Positions 51,373 through 59,083 of a stretch of 62,016 nucleotides of DNA are shown here, one piece after another; the first letter of the stretch is position 1; the number at the start of each line of letters is the position of its first letter. The translations under genes were made by a program, and so were the position numbers. Below the pieces are notes generated by a model. The model did not search any database, had not been told where the DNA came from, and saw only the letters and a program-made list of their open reading frames with translations. Source of the stretch: CALRBF01 sp964646465 (GTDB lineage: Bacteria > Patescibacteriota > Minisyncoccia > SW-4-49-11); assembly GCA_964646465.1 (NCBI GenBank), contig CAZYEN010000039.1, forward strand, positions 1 to 62,016, read 5' to 3'.

Positions 51373-53493
51373 TTATTTGGAAGTTCTCTTATCAATAATT
51401 TCTTGCTGTACATTACTTGGTACCGGTTGATAATCATTGAATTCCATCACTGCATTTCCTCGTCCTTGCGTCATAGACCTTAGAGTTGTGACATATCCAA
51501 ACATAGATGATAAAGGTACTTTAGCGGAGACAACTTTGAGTCCTCCAGTTCTATCATTCATCTCTTCAATTAGACCTCGTCTTGAGTTCAAATCTCCTAC
51601 TACGTCTCCCATGTATTGTTCTGGGATAGTTACCTCTACTGCCATAATAGGCTCTAGAAGAATAGGCTCTGCTTTCTTTACAGCAGCTGATAAAGCCATG
51701 GAACCTGCGATTTTGAAAGCAGATTCAGAGGAATCAACATCATGATAAGATCCATCATAGACTGTAGCCTTGATATTAATCAATGGATATCCAGCGATAA
51801 CACCTCGGTCAATAGATTCCTTAACTCCCTTTTCAATAGCTGGAACATATTCAGACGGAATAGATCCTCCCTTTAATTCATTACCAAAGATATAGTGTTG
51901 TGGTTTCTTTGGGTCAATTTCAACTGCCTCAGGGTCAAACGACTCAACTCTAAGATAAACATCTCCATATTGTCCTTTTCCTCCAGATTGCTTGATATAT
52001 TTACCTTGAGCTTCTGCACTACCACGAATAGTTTCTTTGTAGGCAACTTGTGGTTGCCCTACATTTACTTCTACTCCGAACTCTCGCTTCATTCTATCCA
52101 CAATAATATCCAAATGTAGCTCTCCCATACCAGCAATAAGGGTATCTCCTGTTACTTCGTCAGTACTAACTTTCAAAGTTGGATCTTCCCCAGACAATTT
52201 ATGTAAAGCTAAGCTCATTTTCTCTTGATCAACTTTAGTCTTTGGCTCTAACTTAATCTGAATAACCGGTTCTGGAATTACAATCTTCTCAAGGATGATT
52301 GGATTTTTTTCATCACAAAGGGTATCTCCAGTAGTAGTATCCTTAAGCCCTACAATAGCTCCAATTTCTCCAGCAGATAATTCATCTACCTCTGTTCTAG
52401 AATTAGCATGCATCAAAACAAGACGAGAAATCCTCTCTTTCTCTCCTTTCGTAGAGTTATAGACATAGCTTCCGCTCTTCAAAACTCCAGAATAAACTCT
52501 AAAGAATACTAATTGTCCAATATATGGATCTGTAGCAATCTTAAAGGCAAGTCCAGCAAATGGTTCGTTTTTATCTGCTTTTCTAAGTAATTCCTTCTCT
52601 TCATCATGTACATCGGTTCCTTTGGCAGCATCAATATCTAGAGGAGATGGTAAATATTCAATTACTGCATCAAGTAATTTTCTAACGATAGCAGTTCTAG
52701 AGTCTCCTCCCATAACTGGGAAAATTTTGGATTCTAGAGTCCCCTTTCGAATTGCATATTTTAACTCATCTGTAGATAATTCTCCATCATTTAGGAATAG
52801 TTCAATCAATCTATCATCGACTTCAGAGACTTTTTCCATCAAAACTTGTCTATACTCCTCTACCTGCTCTACCATATCTGCAGGAACTTCAGCCTCTACA
52901 ATTTCAGTCATACCAGCCTCATCTGCATAAACATAGGCTTTATTCTCAACTAAATCTACCAGACCTCGTATTCCTTGCTCAAATCCAATTGGTAAAGCAA
53001 TAACTACTGCATCTTTAGATAATCTTTCTTGAATAGACTCAAAAGATTTATAAAAGTCTCCTCCAGTCTGATTAATTTTATTAACAAAACAAATTCTAGG
53101 GACATTATATCTATCAGCTTGTCGCCAAACAGTCTCAGATTGAGGTTCCACACCAGATTTACCATCAAATACAGTAACTGCTCCATCCAAAACTCTTAGA
53201 GATCTCTCCACCTCCATGGTAAAGTCTACGTGACCAGGAGTATCAATAATATTAATTCTATGATCTTTCCAAAAACAAGTAGTAGCAGCAGAGGTAATAG
53301 TAATTCCTCTTTCTCGCTCTTGTGCCATCCAATCCATCTCTGCAGCACCATCATGAACCTCACCTATTTTATGTTTAAGACCAGTGAAATACAAAATACG
53401 CTCTGTAGTAGTGGTTTTACCAGCATCAATGTGAGCGATAATACCAATATTACGAACATCCTTTAGGGGAATATCTTGATTATTTTTGGACAT
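51373..53493 (-). CDS. fusA: Elongation factor G
   Basis: 706 residues, full length. Translocase GTPase. G1 NIGIIAHIDAGKTTTTERIL, G2 RERGITITSAATT, G3 DTPGHVDF, G4 FVNKINQTG (NKIN instead of the usual NKMD), followed by domains II-V (IKLEPKTKVDQEKM, GGKGQYGDVYLRVESF, MAVEVTIPEQYMGDVVGDLN). The Asn-for-Asp change in G4 (NKxN) is notable because that Asp contacts the guanine base. Third gene of the str-type operon; EF-Tu does not follow. Confidence 0.97.
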   Translation of the reverse strand: MSKNNQDIPLKDVRNIGIIAHIDAGKTTTTERILYFTGLKHKIGEVHDGAAEMDWMAQERERGITITSAATTCFWKDHRINIIDTPGHVDFTMEVERSLRVLDGAVTVFDGKSGVEPQSETVWRQADRYNVPRICFVNKINQTGGDFYKSFESIQERLSKDAVVIALPIGFEQGIRGLVDLVENKAYVYADEAGMTEIVEAEVPADMVEQVEEYRQVLMEKVSEVDDRLIELFLNDGELSTDELKYAIRKGTLESKIFPVMGGDSRTAIVRKLLDAVIEYLPSPLDIDAAKGTDVHDEEKELLRKADKNEPFAGLAFKIATDPYIGQLVFFRVYSGVLKSGSYVYNSTKGEKERISRLVLMHANSRTEVDELSAGEIGAIVGLKDTTTGDTLCDEKNPIILEKIVIPEPVIQIKLEPKTKVDQEKMSLALHKLSGEDPTLKVSTDEVTGDTLIAGMGELHLDIIVDRMKREFGVEVNVGQPQVAYKETIRGSAEAQGKYIKQSGGKGQYGDVYLRVESFDPEAVEIDPKKPQHYIFGNELKGGSIPSEYVPAIEKGVKESIDRGVIAGYPLINIKATVYDGSYHDVDSSESAFKIAGSMALSAAVKKAEPILLEPIMAVEVTIPEQYMGDVVGDLNSRRGLIEEMNDRTGGLKVVSAKVPLSSMFGYVTTLRSMTQGRGNAVMEFNDYQPVPSNVQQEIIDKRTSK

Positions 53494-53560
53494 AGTATTT
53501 GATTATTAATTACTAATTTGTAGACTGAATCAATTAATTTAAAAGTTGTGAGATCTATAT

Positions 53561-54028
53561 TTATCTCAAGTGAGCAAAGGCACGGTTAGCTTCAGCCATT
53601 CTTTGAGTATCTTCTTTTTTCTTAATTACAGCTCCTGTTTGATTAAAAGCATCCATTAACTCTTCGGCTAACTTTTTATCTGTAGATTTACCTTTTTTCT
53701 TACGAACAGCATCTAACATCCATCTAAAAGCAAGAGAAGTTTTACGAGCAGGCCTCACCTCTACAGGAACCTGATAATTTGCTCCACCGACTCTTTTAGA
53801 TCTTACCTCTACAGCGGGAGAAACATTCTTAATAGCAGTATTAAATACATTCAAAGAGTCTTGTGAATATTCTTTTTCAATAATATCCATAGCTCCATAA
53901 AACACTTTACGAGCTATAACTTTCTTACCATCTAACATAATGTAGTTGATAAATTGAGAAACTAAAAGATTCTTGTATCTTGGATCTAATTCTATTTCTC
54001 TAGTATAATTGCGCTTTCTTCTAGCCAT
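53561..54028 (-). CDS. rpsG: Ribosomal protein uS7
   Basis: 155 residues, the family length. Small-subunit head organiser and translational regulator of the str operon in E. coli. DPRYKNLLVSQFINYIMLDG, VSPAVEVRSKRVGGANYQVP and ARKTSLAFRWMLDAVRKKKG are diagnostic. Between rpsL (27 bp) and fusA (67 bp). No Shine-Dalgarno sequence. Confidence 0.98.
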   Translation of the reverse strand: MARRKRNYTREIELDPRYKNLLVSQFINYIMLDGKKVIARKVFYGAMDIIEKEYSQDSLNVFNTAIKNVSPAVEVRSKRVGGANYQVPVEVRPARKTSLAFRWMLDAVRKKKGKSTDKKLAEELMDAFNQTGAVIKKKEDTQRMAEANRAFAHLR

Positions 54029-54055
54029 AATATTTAAAATATTTTAATAAAAAGT

Positions 54056-54469
54056 CTATTGTTTAGGTCTTTTAACCCCATATTTACTTCGCTCCTGAGA
54101 TCTTCCATCAACTCCAGCAGTATCAAGCACACCTCTAACAATATGATACCTTACTCCTGGCAAATCTTTCACTCTTCCGCCTCTTAACATTACAACTGAG
54201 TGCTCCTGTAAATTATGTCCCATACCTGGAATATATGCGGTGACTTCTTGTCCATTAGATAGTCTCACTCTAGCAATTTTACGAAGAGCAGAGTTAGGTT
54301 TCTTAGGAGTGGTAGTGGTAACCTTCACACATACACCTCTTTTAAAAGGAGAGTTACTCTCTAAAGGCTTATTTTTAAGAACATTAAAGGTTCTCCCTAG
54401 AGCTGGAGACTTGGTTTTTTTGATAGAAGTCTTGCGACCTCGTCGTACTAATTGTTGTATAGTAGGCAT
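54056..54469 (-). CDS. rpsL: Ribosomal protein uS12
   Basis: 137 residues from the ATG at 54469 (MPTIQQLVRRGRK, the conserved N-terminus). A longer in-frame start at 54580 would lie in the promoter and is rejected. KKPNSALRKIARVRL holds the decoding-centre Lys, and PGMGHNLQEHSVVMLRGGRV the region of streptomycin-resistance changes. About 13 residues longer than E. coli uS12, with an insert near NVLKNKPLESNSPF. The leader has a stem GAGTGTTC/GAACACTC (54521-54496) that could bind a regulatory ribosomal protein. Confidence 0.97.
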   Translation of the reverse strand: MPTIQQLVRRGRKTSIKKTKSPALGRTFNVLKNKPLESNSPFKRGVCVKVTTTTPKKPNSALRKIARVRLSNGQEVTAYIPGMGHNLQEHSVVMLRGGRVKDLPGVRYHIVRGVLDTAGVDGRSQERSKYGVKRPKQ

Positions 54470-54551
54470 AAAATAATAATTATAATTAGCGGGGCGAGTG
54501 TTCCTTACACCTTGAACACTCAAAAGCACACCTCTTTTGGGAACTCTTATC

Positions 54552-54580
54552 ATTGTATTATATATCTGATTATTTGTCAA
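54552..54580 (-). promoter_or_regulatory. rpsL operon promoter
   Basis: Minus strand TTGACA (54580-54575), 17-nt spacer, TACAAT (54557-54552). It predicts a leader of about 75 nt containing the GAGTGTTC/GAACACTC hairpin. Confidence 0.7.
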
Positions 54581-54599
54581 TATTAGGGAATGTAATGAT

Positions 54600-54852
54600 A
54601 AATTATGAATGGTGAATGATGATTTGTAATTTATGAGTTTTATAGGGGCGACTTTTCAGTCGCCTGTTATGTTCTTACAACTTGATCTTTTGTCTTTCTA
54701 TTAAGGAGGACAGTGTTTTAATTCCCCTCTTGAGGGGTGGCAGGATTCGCCTGACGGGGTGGAGTATTTTGTCACTTGAGCTTCTGTCCTCCTTTGGAGG
54801 ACGTAGGAGGACTTAATTCACAAATATAAATGTACTCATACAAATAGTAAAT
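54600..54852. repeat. Gene-free stretch with palindromic repeats
   Basis: No gene. It contains GGCGACT-TTTC-AGTCGCC (54647-54664), an inverted copy of repeat type A (54721-54763, inner hairpin CAGG-ATTCG-CCTG) and a partial, inverted type B (about 54787-54814, CTCCTTTGGAGGACGTAGGAGG). The elements fill the space between the rpsL promoter and the first of three orphan units. Confidence 0.7.
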
Positions 54853-54881
54853 TTGACATTATATAACATATGGAATATCAT
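54853..54881 (+). promoter_or_regulatory. Promoter of the small TM protein gene
   Basis: TTGACA (54853-54858), 17-nt spacer, TATCAT (54876-54881). The start site is near 54888, so the ATG at 54870 cannot be used and the ATG at 54909 is. Confidence 0.65.
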
Positions 54882-54908
54882 CAATTGAGAGTTTGGAGTT
54901 TGTGTATT

Positions 54909-55109
54909 ATGAAAAAGTTACTAATAAACCTTTATAAACTCAGTTCTACAATCCTAAAGTCAGAATATATAAAAATATCCCTTATTCTAATTGCCATTGC
55001 GGCTTGCTGGATAATTATAATAATCTGGGTAATAGCCTCTCAAGTATATCTCTTAGCTCAACAAATTCAATCATATCTAAATTCTAGACCACACTCTCCT
55101 ACCCTGTAG
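54909..55109 (+). CDS. Small single-pass membrane protein (66 aa)
   Basis: 66 residues from the ATG at 54909. A basic N-terminus (MKKLLINLYKL) leads to one long hydrophobic segment (about 23-46, ISLILIAIAACWIIIIIWVI) and a polar tail. The topology is probably N-in, single pass. GGAG lies 11 bases upstream. The size and layout resemble holins, toxins of type I systems, or small regulators of membrane complexes, but none can be chosen. The stop codon lies inside the terminator hairpin. First of three consecutive single-gene units. Confidence 0.65.
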   Translation: MKKLLINLYKLSSTILKSEYIKISLILIAIAACWIIIIIWVIASQVYLLAQQIQSYLNSRPHSPTL

Positions 55110-55118
55110 GAGAGTTTT
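55094..55118 (+). terminator. Terminator of the small TM gene
   Basis: Perfect 9-bp stem CTCTCCTAC/GTAGGAGAG with the 3-nt loop CCT, then TTTTAATTT. The stop TAG is in its 3' arm. Confidence 0.85.
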
Positions 55119-55126
55119 AATTTAAA

Positions 55127-55155
55127 TTGACATTTTTTTGTATTTATGTTAATTA
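55127..55155 (+). promoter_or_regulatory. Promoter of the SPFH-like gene
   Basis: TTGACA (55127-55132), 17-nt spacer, TAATTA (55150-55155), start near 55162, then a 21-nt leader ending GCTCTTTTACAA before GTG. Confidence 0.6.
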
Positions 55156-55182
55156 TAGCAATGCACCATCGCTCTTTTACAA

Positions 55183-56307
55183 GTGAAAAACTTCATCAAA
55201 ATACTACAATCCTTAACTAACTTTTCAATCGCAAAAGTATTAATATTTCTACTTTTAACACCAGCTACCGTTATAATATGTCTTATAACTGCTCTCATAG
55301 TTAGTGTTGGCGGAGGAATACTGGAAGCAATTTTAGGAATTATTCTTACATTAGTTCTATTGTGTATTATAGCTTTTGTATATATTAGTATGGGAATTGG
55401 TACAACTGAGGGTTCAAATGTTGATATTTTTGAATTTCTAGGTCAACGACCCAGTGCAGAAAGATATTTACTCACAACAGATCCACCTAGTCCAGATGAG
55501 GAAGTACCTGTAGATGGTACTTTTGATATTTTCTCCTTATTACGCCCCCGTGTAGTAAAAGGACTATATTTTAGCTTGGTGGGATTTCACCAAAAGGTGG
55601 CCTCTGTTGATACAACACAGAGGACATTAGAATATATTTCATCTCCAGATGAGGAAATTGATCTACCAGAAGCAATAATTTCTGGATTAGATATATCTTC
55701 TAAGCCAGCCCTTAAATCTGTAAGAGGAAGAGTTCCATACCGAGTAATTAACCCTGTACAAACATTTTATAATGTTAATGCTTCTCTTAGCATTGGTCCA
55801 AATAGTCCTGGATACTTAGTTGAACTCAGTAAGCTTTTTGACGAAGCAGTAAGAGAAGCTATAGGAAAATCAACCCTTTCACTAGATGAAATCCTATCTC
55901 AGAGTTATAAACTTAGTCATAGTGTAACTCAAATATTAAAAGATAAGGTTTTATCAACCAATATGGGGATTTGGCTTGGTAATGTAACAATATCTAATGC
56001 AGATCCATCAGATGCTATTCTTCAAGCTCGCGAATCCAGTTCAATAGAAGCAGAGTTAGGTAAGGGGGCGTTGCAAAAAGTAAAATTTAGACAAAGAGCA
56101 ATTGCTATACTTATGGGATATAATGAAGATGGATCACTTAACAATAAGATACCCAAAGAAATGAGACTTACAAGAGAAGAAGCTCTCAATCAAGAAAACC
56201 TGGATAAACTCATAGAAAGTGGATTGCTAAAAGAAATGAATCTTAATACTTTTGGTAGCGGTGTATTAGAAGCCATTCAAGGAATTATAAGTCAGCGTAA
56301 TTCATAG
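55183..56307 (+). CDS. SPFH/Band-7-like membrane protein
   Basis: 374 residues from a GTG at 55183. Two N-terminal hydrophobic segments (about 16-40 and 47-70) precede a soluble part. VPYRVINPVQTFYNVNASL, then AVREAIGKSTLSLDEILSQS, and MGIWLGNVTISNADPSDAIL with ARESSSIEAELGK match the order of SPFH/stomatin blocks (VxYRVxDP, ALRxxIG, GIxVxxVxI, A-E-rich helix). Such proteins form oligomeric rings that scaffold membrane proteases or mark membrane domains. No partner protease (NfeD, FtsH) is adjacent. The leader before the start matches that of the 12061 gene. Confidence 0.65.
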   Translation: MKNFIKILQSLTNFSIAKVLIFLLLTPATVIICLITALIVSVGGGILEAILGIILTLVLLCIIAFVYISMGIGTTEGSNVDIFEFLGQRPSAERYLLTTDPPSPDEEVPVDGTFDIFSLLRPRVVKGLYFSLVGFHQKVASVDTTQRTLEYISSPDEEIDLPEAIISGLDISSKPALKSVRGRVPYRVINPVQTFYNVNASLSIGPNSPGYLVELSKLFDEAVREAIGKSTLSLDEILSQSYKLSHSVTQILKDKVLSTNMGIWLGNVTISNADPSDAILQARESSSIEAELGKGALQKVKFRQRAIAILMGYNEDGSLNNKIPKEMRLTREEALNQENLDKLIESGLLKEMNLNTFGSGVLEAIQGIISQRNS

Positions 56308-56321
56308 CCGTCAAACTTATT

Positions 56322-56353
56322 ATACCGACTCTCCAAGAGTCGGTATTTTTTTG
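56322..56353 (+). terminator. Terminator of the SPFH-like gene
   Basis: Perfect 11-bp stem ATACCGACTCT/AGAGTCGGTAT with the 3-nt loop CCA, followed by a run of T. Confidence 0.92.
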
Positions 56354-56363
56354 TTTATAAATA

Positions 56364-56392
56364 TTGACTTTTTATTAAAGATATGCTAGTTT
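56364..56392 (+). promoter_or_regulatory. Promoter of the 56422 gene
   Basis: TTGACT (56364-56369), 17-nt spacer, TAGTTT (56387-56392). The -10 is weak. The predicted start near 56399 excludes the ATG at 56383. Confidence 0.4.
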
Positions 56393-56421
56393 CTAATCGT
56401 ACTGATTTTGAGCACTTTCAA

Positions 56422-57153
56422 ATGTCAATTGCTACTTTGATCATTTTGATCCTTCTCCTAGCTATAATAGTTGGGATAACAATAGTTGTTAAAATGGCAT
56501 TATCTAAGTTGGATCCTGCTCCTAGCTCAAATAGCCCCTCCCCTGCTCCGGCATCGGGGTCAACGACTGGATCTACACCTCCGTCCGGCGGAGGGGGTAG
56601 AATGTCCAATATAAACTGGTCTATCCTCTTGTCTAACATACTTCTGTCAATAGCAGGATTATGGTTAGGAGCTAAGATCATTCTATTCGGTGGGGATATT
56701 TCTAAAGAGGAAATATTTGTGATAGGTATATTGGCAGTAATGGCTTTAGGAATTAATCAAAAAAAATGGTTTTTATCATTATTGATATTAGTAATCTTAC
56801 TAATCAAGTTTTTATTTCCTACCGAGATGGAGACTATTGTAATTGACAAAGATGGAATATATGAACTACCAAACATTCCACTGAAAGTGTGTTTTACAAT
56901 GACTGGTGATCCTAAGATAAATTTTTATCTTGATAATAGAGTAAACATTGGTGGGAATATATTTGTACAAAGAGAAGATGGATGTAAAAATTTACCAGAT
57001 AGTCTAAATGGTAGTGTTTCGATATCTTTACTGTCTGGACAACCTTATTCTCAAAAAGTAAAAGACAAGATTGGGATGCAAGATATCAATAATAACTATG
57101 AATATTATATGAAAGTTGGTTTTGGGGGATATCCAACAATTCAAGCTCGTTAA
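56422..57153 (+). CDS. Membrane protein of unknown function
   Basis: 243 residues from the ATG at 56422, chosen over 56383 because of the promoter position and because the longer form adds a polar stretch before a signal-anchor. One helix (about 4-23) is followed by a Pro/Ser/Gly linker (about 33-60), then two or three more helices (about 67-85, 95-110, 118-132) and a C-terminal extracytoplasmic domain with two Cys (LKVCFTM and DGCKNLP). The leader GCACTTTCAA before the ATG resembles those of the 12061 and 55183 genes. Function unknown. It may work with the SPFH-like neighbour. Confidence 0.65.
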   Translation: MSIATLIILILLLAIIVGITIVVKMALSKLDPAPSSNSPSPAPASGSTTGSTPPSGGGGRMSNINWSILLSNILLSIAGLWLGAKIILFGGDISKEEIFVIGILAVMALGINQKKWFLSLLILVILLIKFLFPTEMETIVIDKDGIYELPNIPLKVCFTMTGDPKINFYLDNRVNIGGNIFVQREDGCKNLPDSLNGSVSISLLSGQPYSQKVKDKIGMQDINNNYEYYMKVGFGGYPTIQAR

Positions 57154-57167
57154 TAAGTAAAATATTG

Positions 57168-57200
57168 AAGACCTAGTGGCGAGTACTAGGTCTTTTCTTT
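57168..57200 (+). terminator. Terminator of the 56422 gene
   Basis: Perfect 10-bp stem AAGACCTAGT/ACTAGGTCTT with loop GGCGAGT, followed by TTTTCTTTTT-type tract. Confidence 0.88.
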
Positions 57201-57662
57201 TTACACAGACAAAGCAGTAATTACATATTGAGTAATTAGGAAAGCTCCCATAATAATCATAAGCCCTACTACGGCGTTCTTAATCCCATCTAAAGCTTGC
57301 CCAACCTCTCCAGGATTAGAACTAGTCATATATTTGAATCCAGAAGAGACTAATATAACCACAGTGATAGCTCCCAGCACACCTAAAAGTGAATTAATTA
57401 TACCTGCTATCAAGTCTGTAATACTATTGAACCTACTTGGATTTATAAATCCAACTGTCTGCGGTGAACTAGCATCAGAAGGGGTTCCTCCACTTGCTGA
57501 TCCAGCGCTAGATCCATCTGGTGCTGTTCCATTACCTGTAGCCCCACCACTAGATGATCCATCTGGCGACAAAGAAGCCTGCTCTGCTGTCTGTGCAGAG
57601 GCTAAATTAAAGCTAGTTAAGGAAATTATACTGATTACTATTAATAAGACATATTTTTTCAT
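57201..57662 (-). CDS. VirB2/TrbC-like small protein 1
   Basis: 153 residues. Signal peptide (cleavage near SAQ, about residue 24), then a low-complexity Gly/Ser/Ala/Asp linker (about 30-68) and two helices separated by SSGFKYMTSSNPGEVGQALD. The module IINSLLGVLGAITVVILVSS / GIKNAVVGLMIIMGAFLIT is the two-helix layout of VirB2/TrbC pilins. In Patescibacteria such proteins accompany type IV secretion- or competence-like machines. Last gene of the surface cluster on the minus strand. The long linker distinguishes it from its paralogues. Confidence 0.7.
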   Translation of the reverse strand: MKKYVLLIVISIISLTSFNLASAQTAEQASLSPDGSSSGGATGNGTAPDGSSAGSASGGTPSDASSPQTVGFINPSRFNSITDLIAGIINSLLGVLGAITVVILVSSGFKYMTSSNPGEVGQALDGIKNAVVGLMIIMGAFLITQYVITALSV

Positions 57663-57668
57663 ATTGAT

Positions 57669-58121
57669 TTAATTTAAGATATTACTGATATTAGCCTCTA
57701 TTCCCTCCTCTTCTGCTGGAATAGAATCTTGGAAGACAAAACCTAATACGGCATTAGAGACCACAAAAGCAAAGAATATAATAATTAGTCCAATTAATGC
57801 ATTTACCATTCTTTTTTGAGCTATTTCTGCATTATCGCTGTCGCCTCCAGATGTAGAATATTCAAATCCAGCCAACAAGAATATTACAAAGACTATAATA
57901 CCTATAAATCCTAATAGCCAATTTATAATCAGTGAAACTGCTTCTATAAAACTAGTACCTCCAAATATTCCAGAAGCTTCAGGATCTGGAATTGAACCTT
58001 TATCTGGCAGTGTGACATCAGGAGTTTTAAGTCCTGCATATACTTCATTAGTTACAAAACTATTGTTTATACTAAATAGTAGAACTCCTAAAGTTGATAA
58101 TATTAATATAAATATTTTCAT
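57669..58121 (-). CDS. VirB2/TrbC-like small protein 2
   Basis: 150 residues. Signal peptide or anchor at the N-terminus, a linker (KTPDVTLPDKGSIPDPEA), then helices SLIINWLLGFIGIIVFVIFL and VNALIGLIIIFFAFVVSNAV joined by AGFEYSTSGGDSDNAEIAQK, and a short tail. The joint motif (G-F-x-Y-x-T-x-G-G-D-x..A..R-x-x-N-A) is shared with the proteins at 58245 and 58728. It has its own promoter at 58143-58171, so it can be made independently of the genes upstream. Confidence 0.72.
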   Translation of the reverse strand: MKIFILILSTLGVLLFSINNSFVTNEVYAGLKTPDVTLPDKGSIPDPEASGIFGGTSFIEAVSLIINWLLGFIGIIVFVIFLLAGFEYSTSGGDSDNAEIAQKRMVNALIGLIIIFFAFVVSNAVLGFVFQDSIPAEEEGIEANISNILN

Positions 58122-58142
58122 ATATGTTTATTGTATAAATAT

Positions 58143-58171
58143 ATTATATCAAAAATATAAATATATAACAA
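58143..58171 (-). promoter_or_regulatory. Promoter of 58121-57201 genes
   Basis: Minus strand TTGTTA (58171-58166), 17-nt spacer, consensus TATAAT (58148-58143). Confidence 0.6.
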
Positions 58172-58190
58172 ATTAATTTATACCCAAAGT

Positions 58191-58216
58191 AAAAAGAGAG
58201 TATATGCTCTCTTTTT
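58191..58216 (-). terminator. Terminator after the 58245 gene
   Basis: Perfect 10-bp stem AAAAAGAGAG/CTCTCTTTTT with loop of six, ending in TTTTTACTTT on the minus strand. Confidence 0.75.
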
Positions 58217-58244
58217 ATTCTCTAAAGCAAAGATTTAATTAACT

Positions 58245-58634
58245 TTAGATTTGTTGCTGAAAAATAAATGCTAATATAGCATTAGATGCAACAAAAGCAA
58301 AGAAGATTATAATTAATCCAATGACAGCATTAATCATTCTCTTTTGAGCTGACTCAGCTCTTCCTGAATCTCCTCCAGATGTAGCATATTCAAATCCAGC
58401 AAATAAGAATATTAAGAATACTACAATACCAATAAATCCAAGTGCCCATCTAATAACATCTGATATTGTCTCTATTAAGTTAGTTGCTTCATTTACCCCG
58501 GATCCTGTTGGGATGGCTGCAATTGGTCGCTCATCCCTTACTGGACTTACAGCCCCAGCAATAACAGGAGCTAATAATAAAATTGGTAAAGTTACTTTGT
58601 TTATTATTGATTTTAATCTTTTGATAGTATTCAT
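58245..58634 (-). CDS. VirB2/TrbC-like small protein 3
   Basis: 129 residues. N-terminal signal/anchor (IINKVTLPILLLAPVIAGAV), short linker, and the two-helix module RWALGFIGIVVFLIFLFAGF with EYATSGGDSGRAESAQKRM and NAVIGLIIIFFAFVASNAIL. It is the closest paralogue of the 57669 protein in the joint region. It is flanked by its own promoter (58677-58705) and terminator (58191-58216), a single-gene transcript, which suggests a product needed in larger amount than the rest, as for a pilin. Confidence 0.75.
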   Translation of the reverse strand: MNTIKRLKSIINKVTLPILLLAPVIAGAVSPVRDERPIAAIPTGSGVNEATNLIETISDVIRWALGFIGIVVFLIFLFAGFEYATSGGDSGRAESAQKRMINAVIGLIIIFFAFVASNAILAFIFQQQI

Positions 58635-58676
58635 AAGAATATTTATAAATTATTAATATTATGTTCTATATATTAT

Positions 58677-58705
58677 ATATTATCTTATTTATTTAAAATA
58701 TGCAA
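58677..58705 (-). promoter_or_regulatory. Promoter of the 58245 gene
   Basis: Minus strand TTGCAT (58705-58700), 17-nt spacer, TAATAT (58682-58677). Confidence 0.5.
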
Positions 58706-58727
58706 TAGGTACAATTGTGGATAACTT

Positions 58728-59066
58728 TTATAAATTAAATATAAAACTTAATACTGTATTAGATACTACAAAAGCAAAGCCTATTATGAATAATCCTATC
58801 ACTGCATTGGTGATTGTAGATATCGCATCTTCAGTTTTCTTAGTATCTCCTCCAGCGGTAGCATAATTAAATCCCGAAACTATAATTATAACAAATAAAA
58901 TTATACCTGTAAGTCCGAGGCTCCATCTTACAATATTGGCTACAAAACTAAACAGATCTCCTTGTTCCGTGACTCCGGTACCTGTTGGAACTCCCAACAC
59001 TGGAGGTAAGCTTTCTTGAGCTTCAACTGTTTTTATTATAAAGTTTGAAATTAATGATTTTAGCAT
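58728..59066 (-). CDS. VirB2/TrbC-like small protein 4
   Basis: 112 residues, the shortest of the set. A short N-terminal part with TVEAQESLPPVLGVPTGTGV resembles a cleaved or linker region. The module RWSLGLTGIILFVIIIVSGF with NYATAGGDTKKTEDAISTIT and NAVIGLFIIGFAFVVSNTVL follows, sharing the joint motif with the 58245 protein. It starts 17 bp after the 59084 stop and is probably co-transcribed with the larger surface genes upstream. Confidence 0.72.
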   Translation of the reverse strand: MLKSLISNFIIKTVEAQESLPPVLGVPTGTGVTEQGDLFSFVANIVRWSLGLTGIILFVIIIVSGFNYATAGGDTKKTEDAISTITNAVIGLFIIGFAFVVSNTVLSFIFNL

Positions 59067-59083
59067 AATATTAAGATAAAATT

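Noticed and set aside
54470..54580. Longer rpsL start
   Set aside because: The extension falls in promoter and leader. MPTIQQLVRRGRK at 54469 is the conserved uS12 N-terminus.
56418..56681. 87-codon minus-strand frame over the 56422 gene
   Set aside because: It mirrors the low-complexity Pro/Ser/Gly linker; the plus-strand gene has helices, promoter and terminator.
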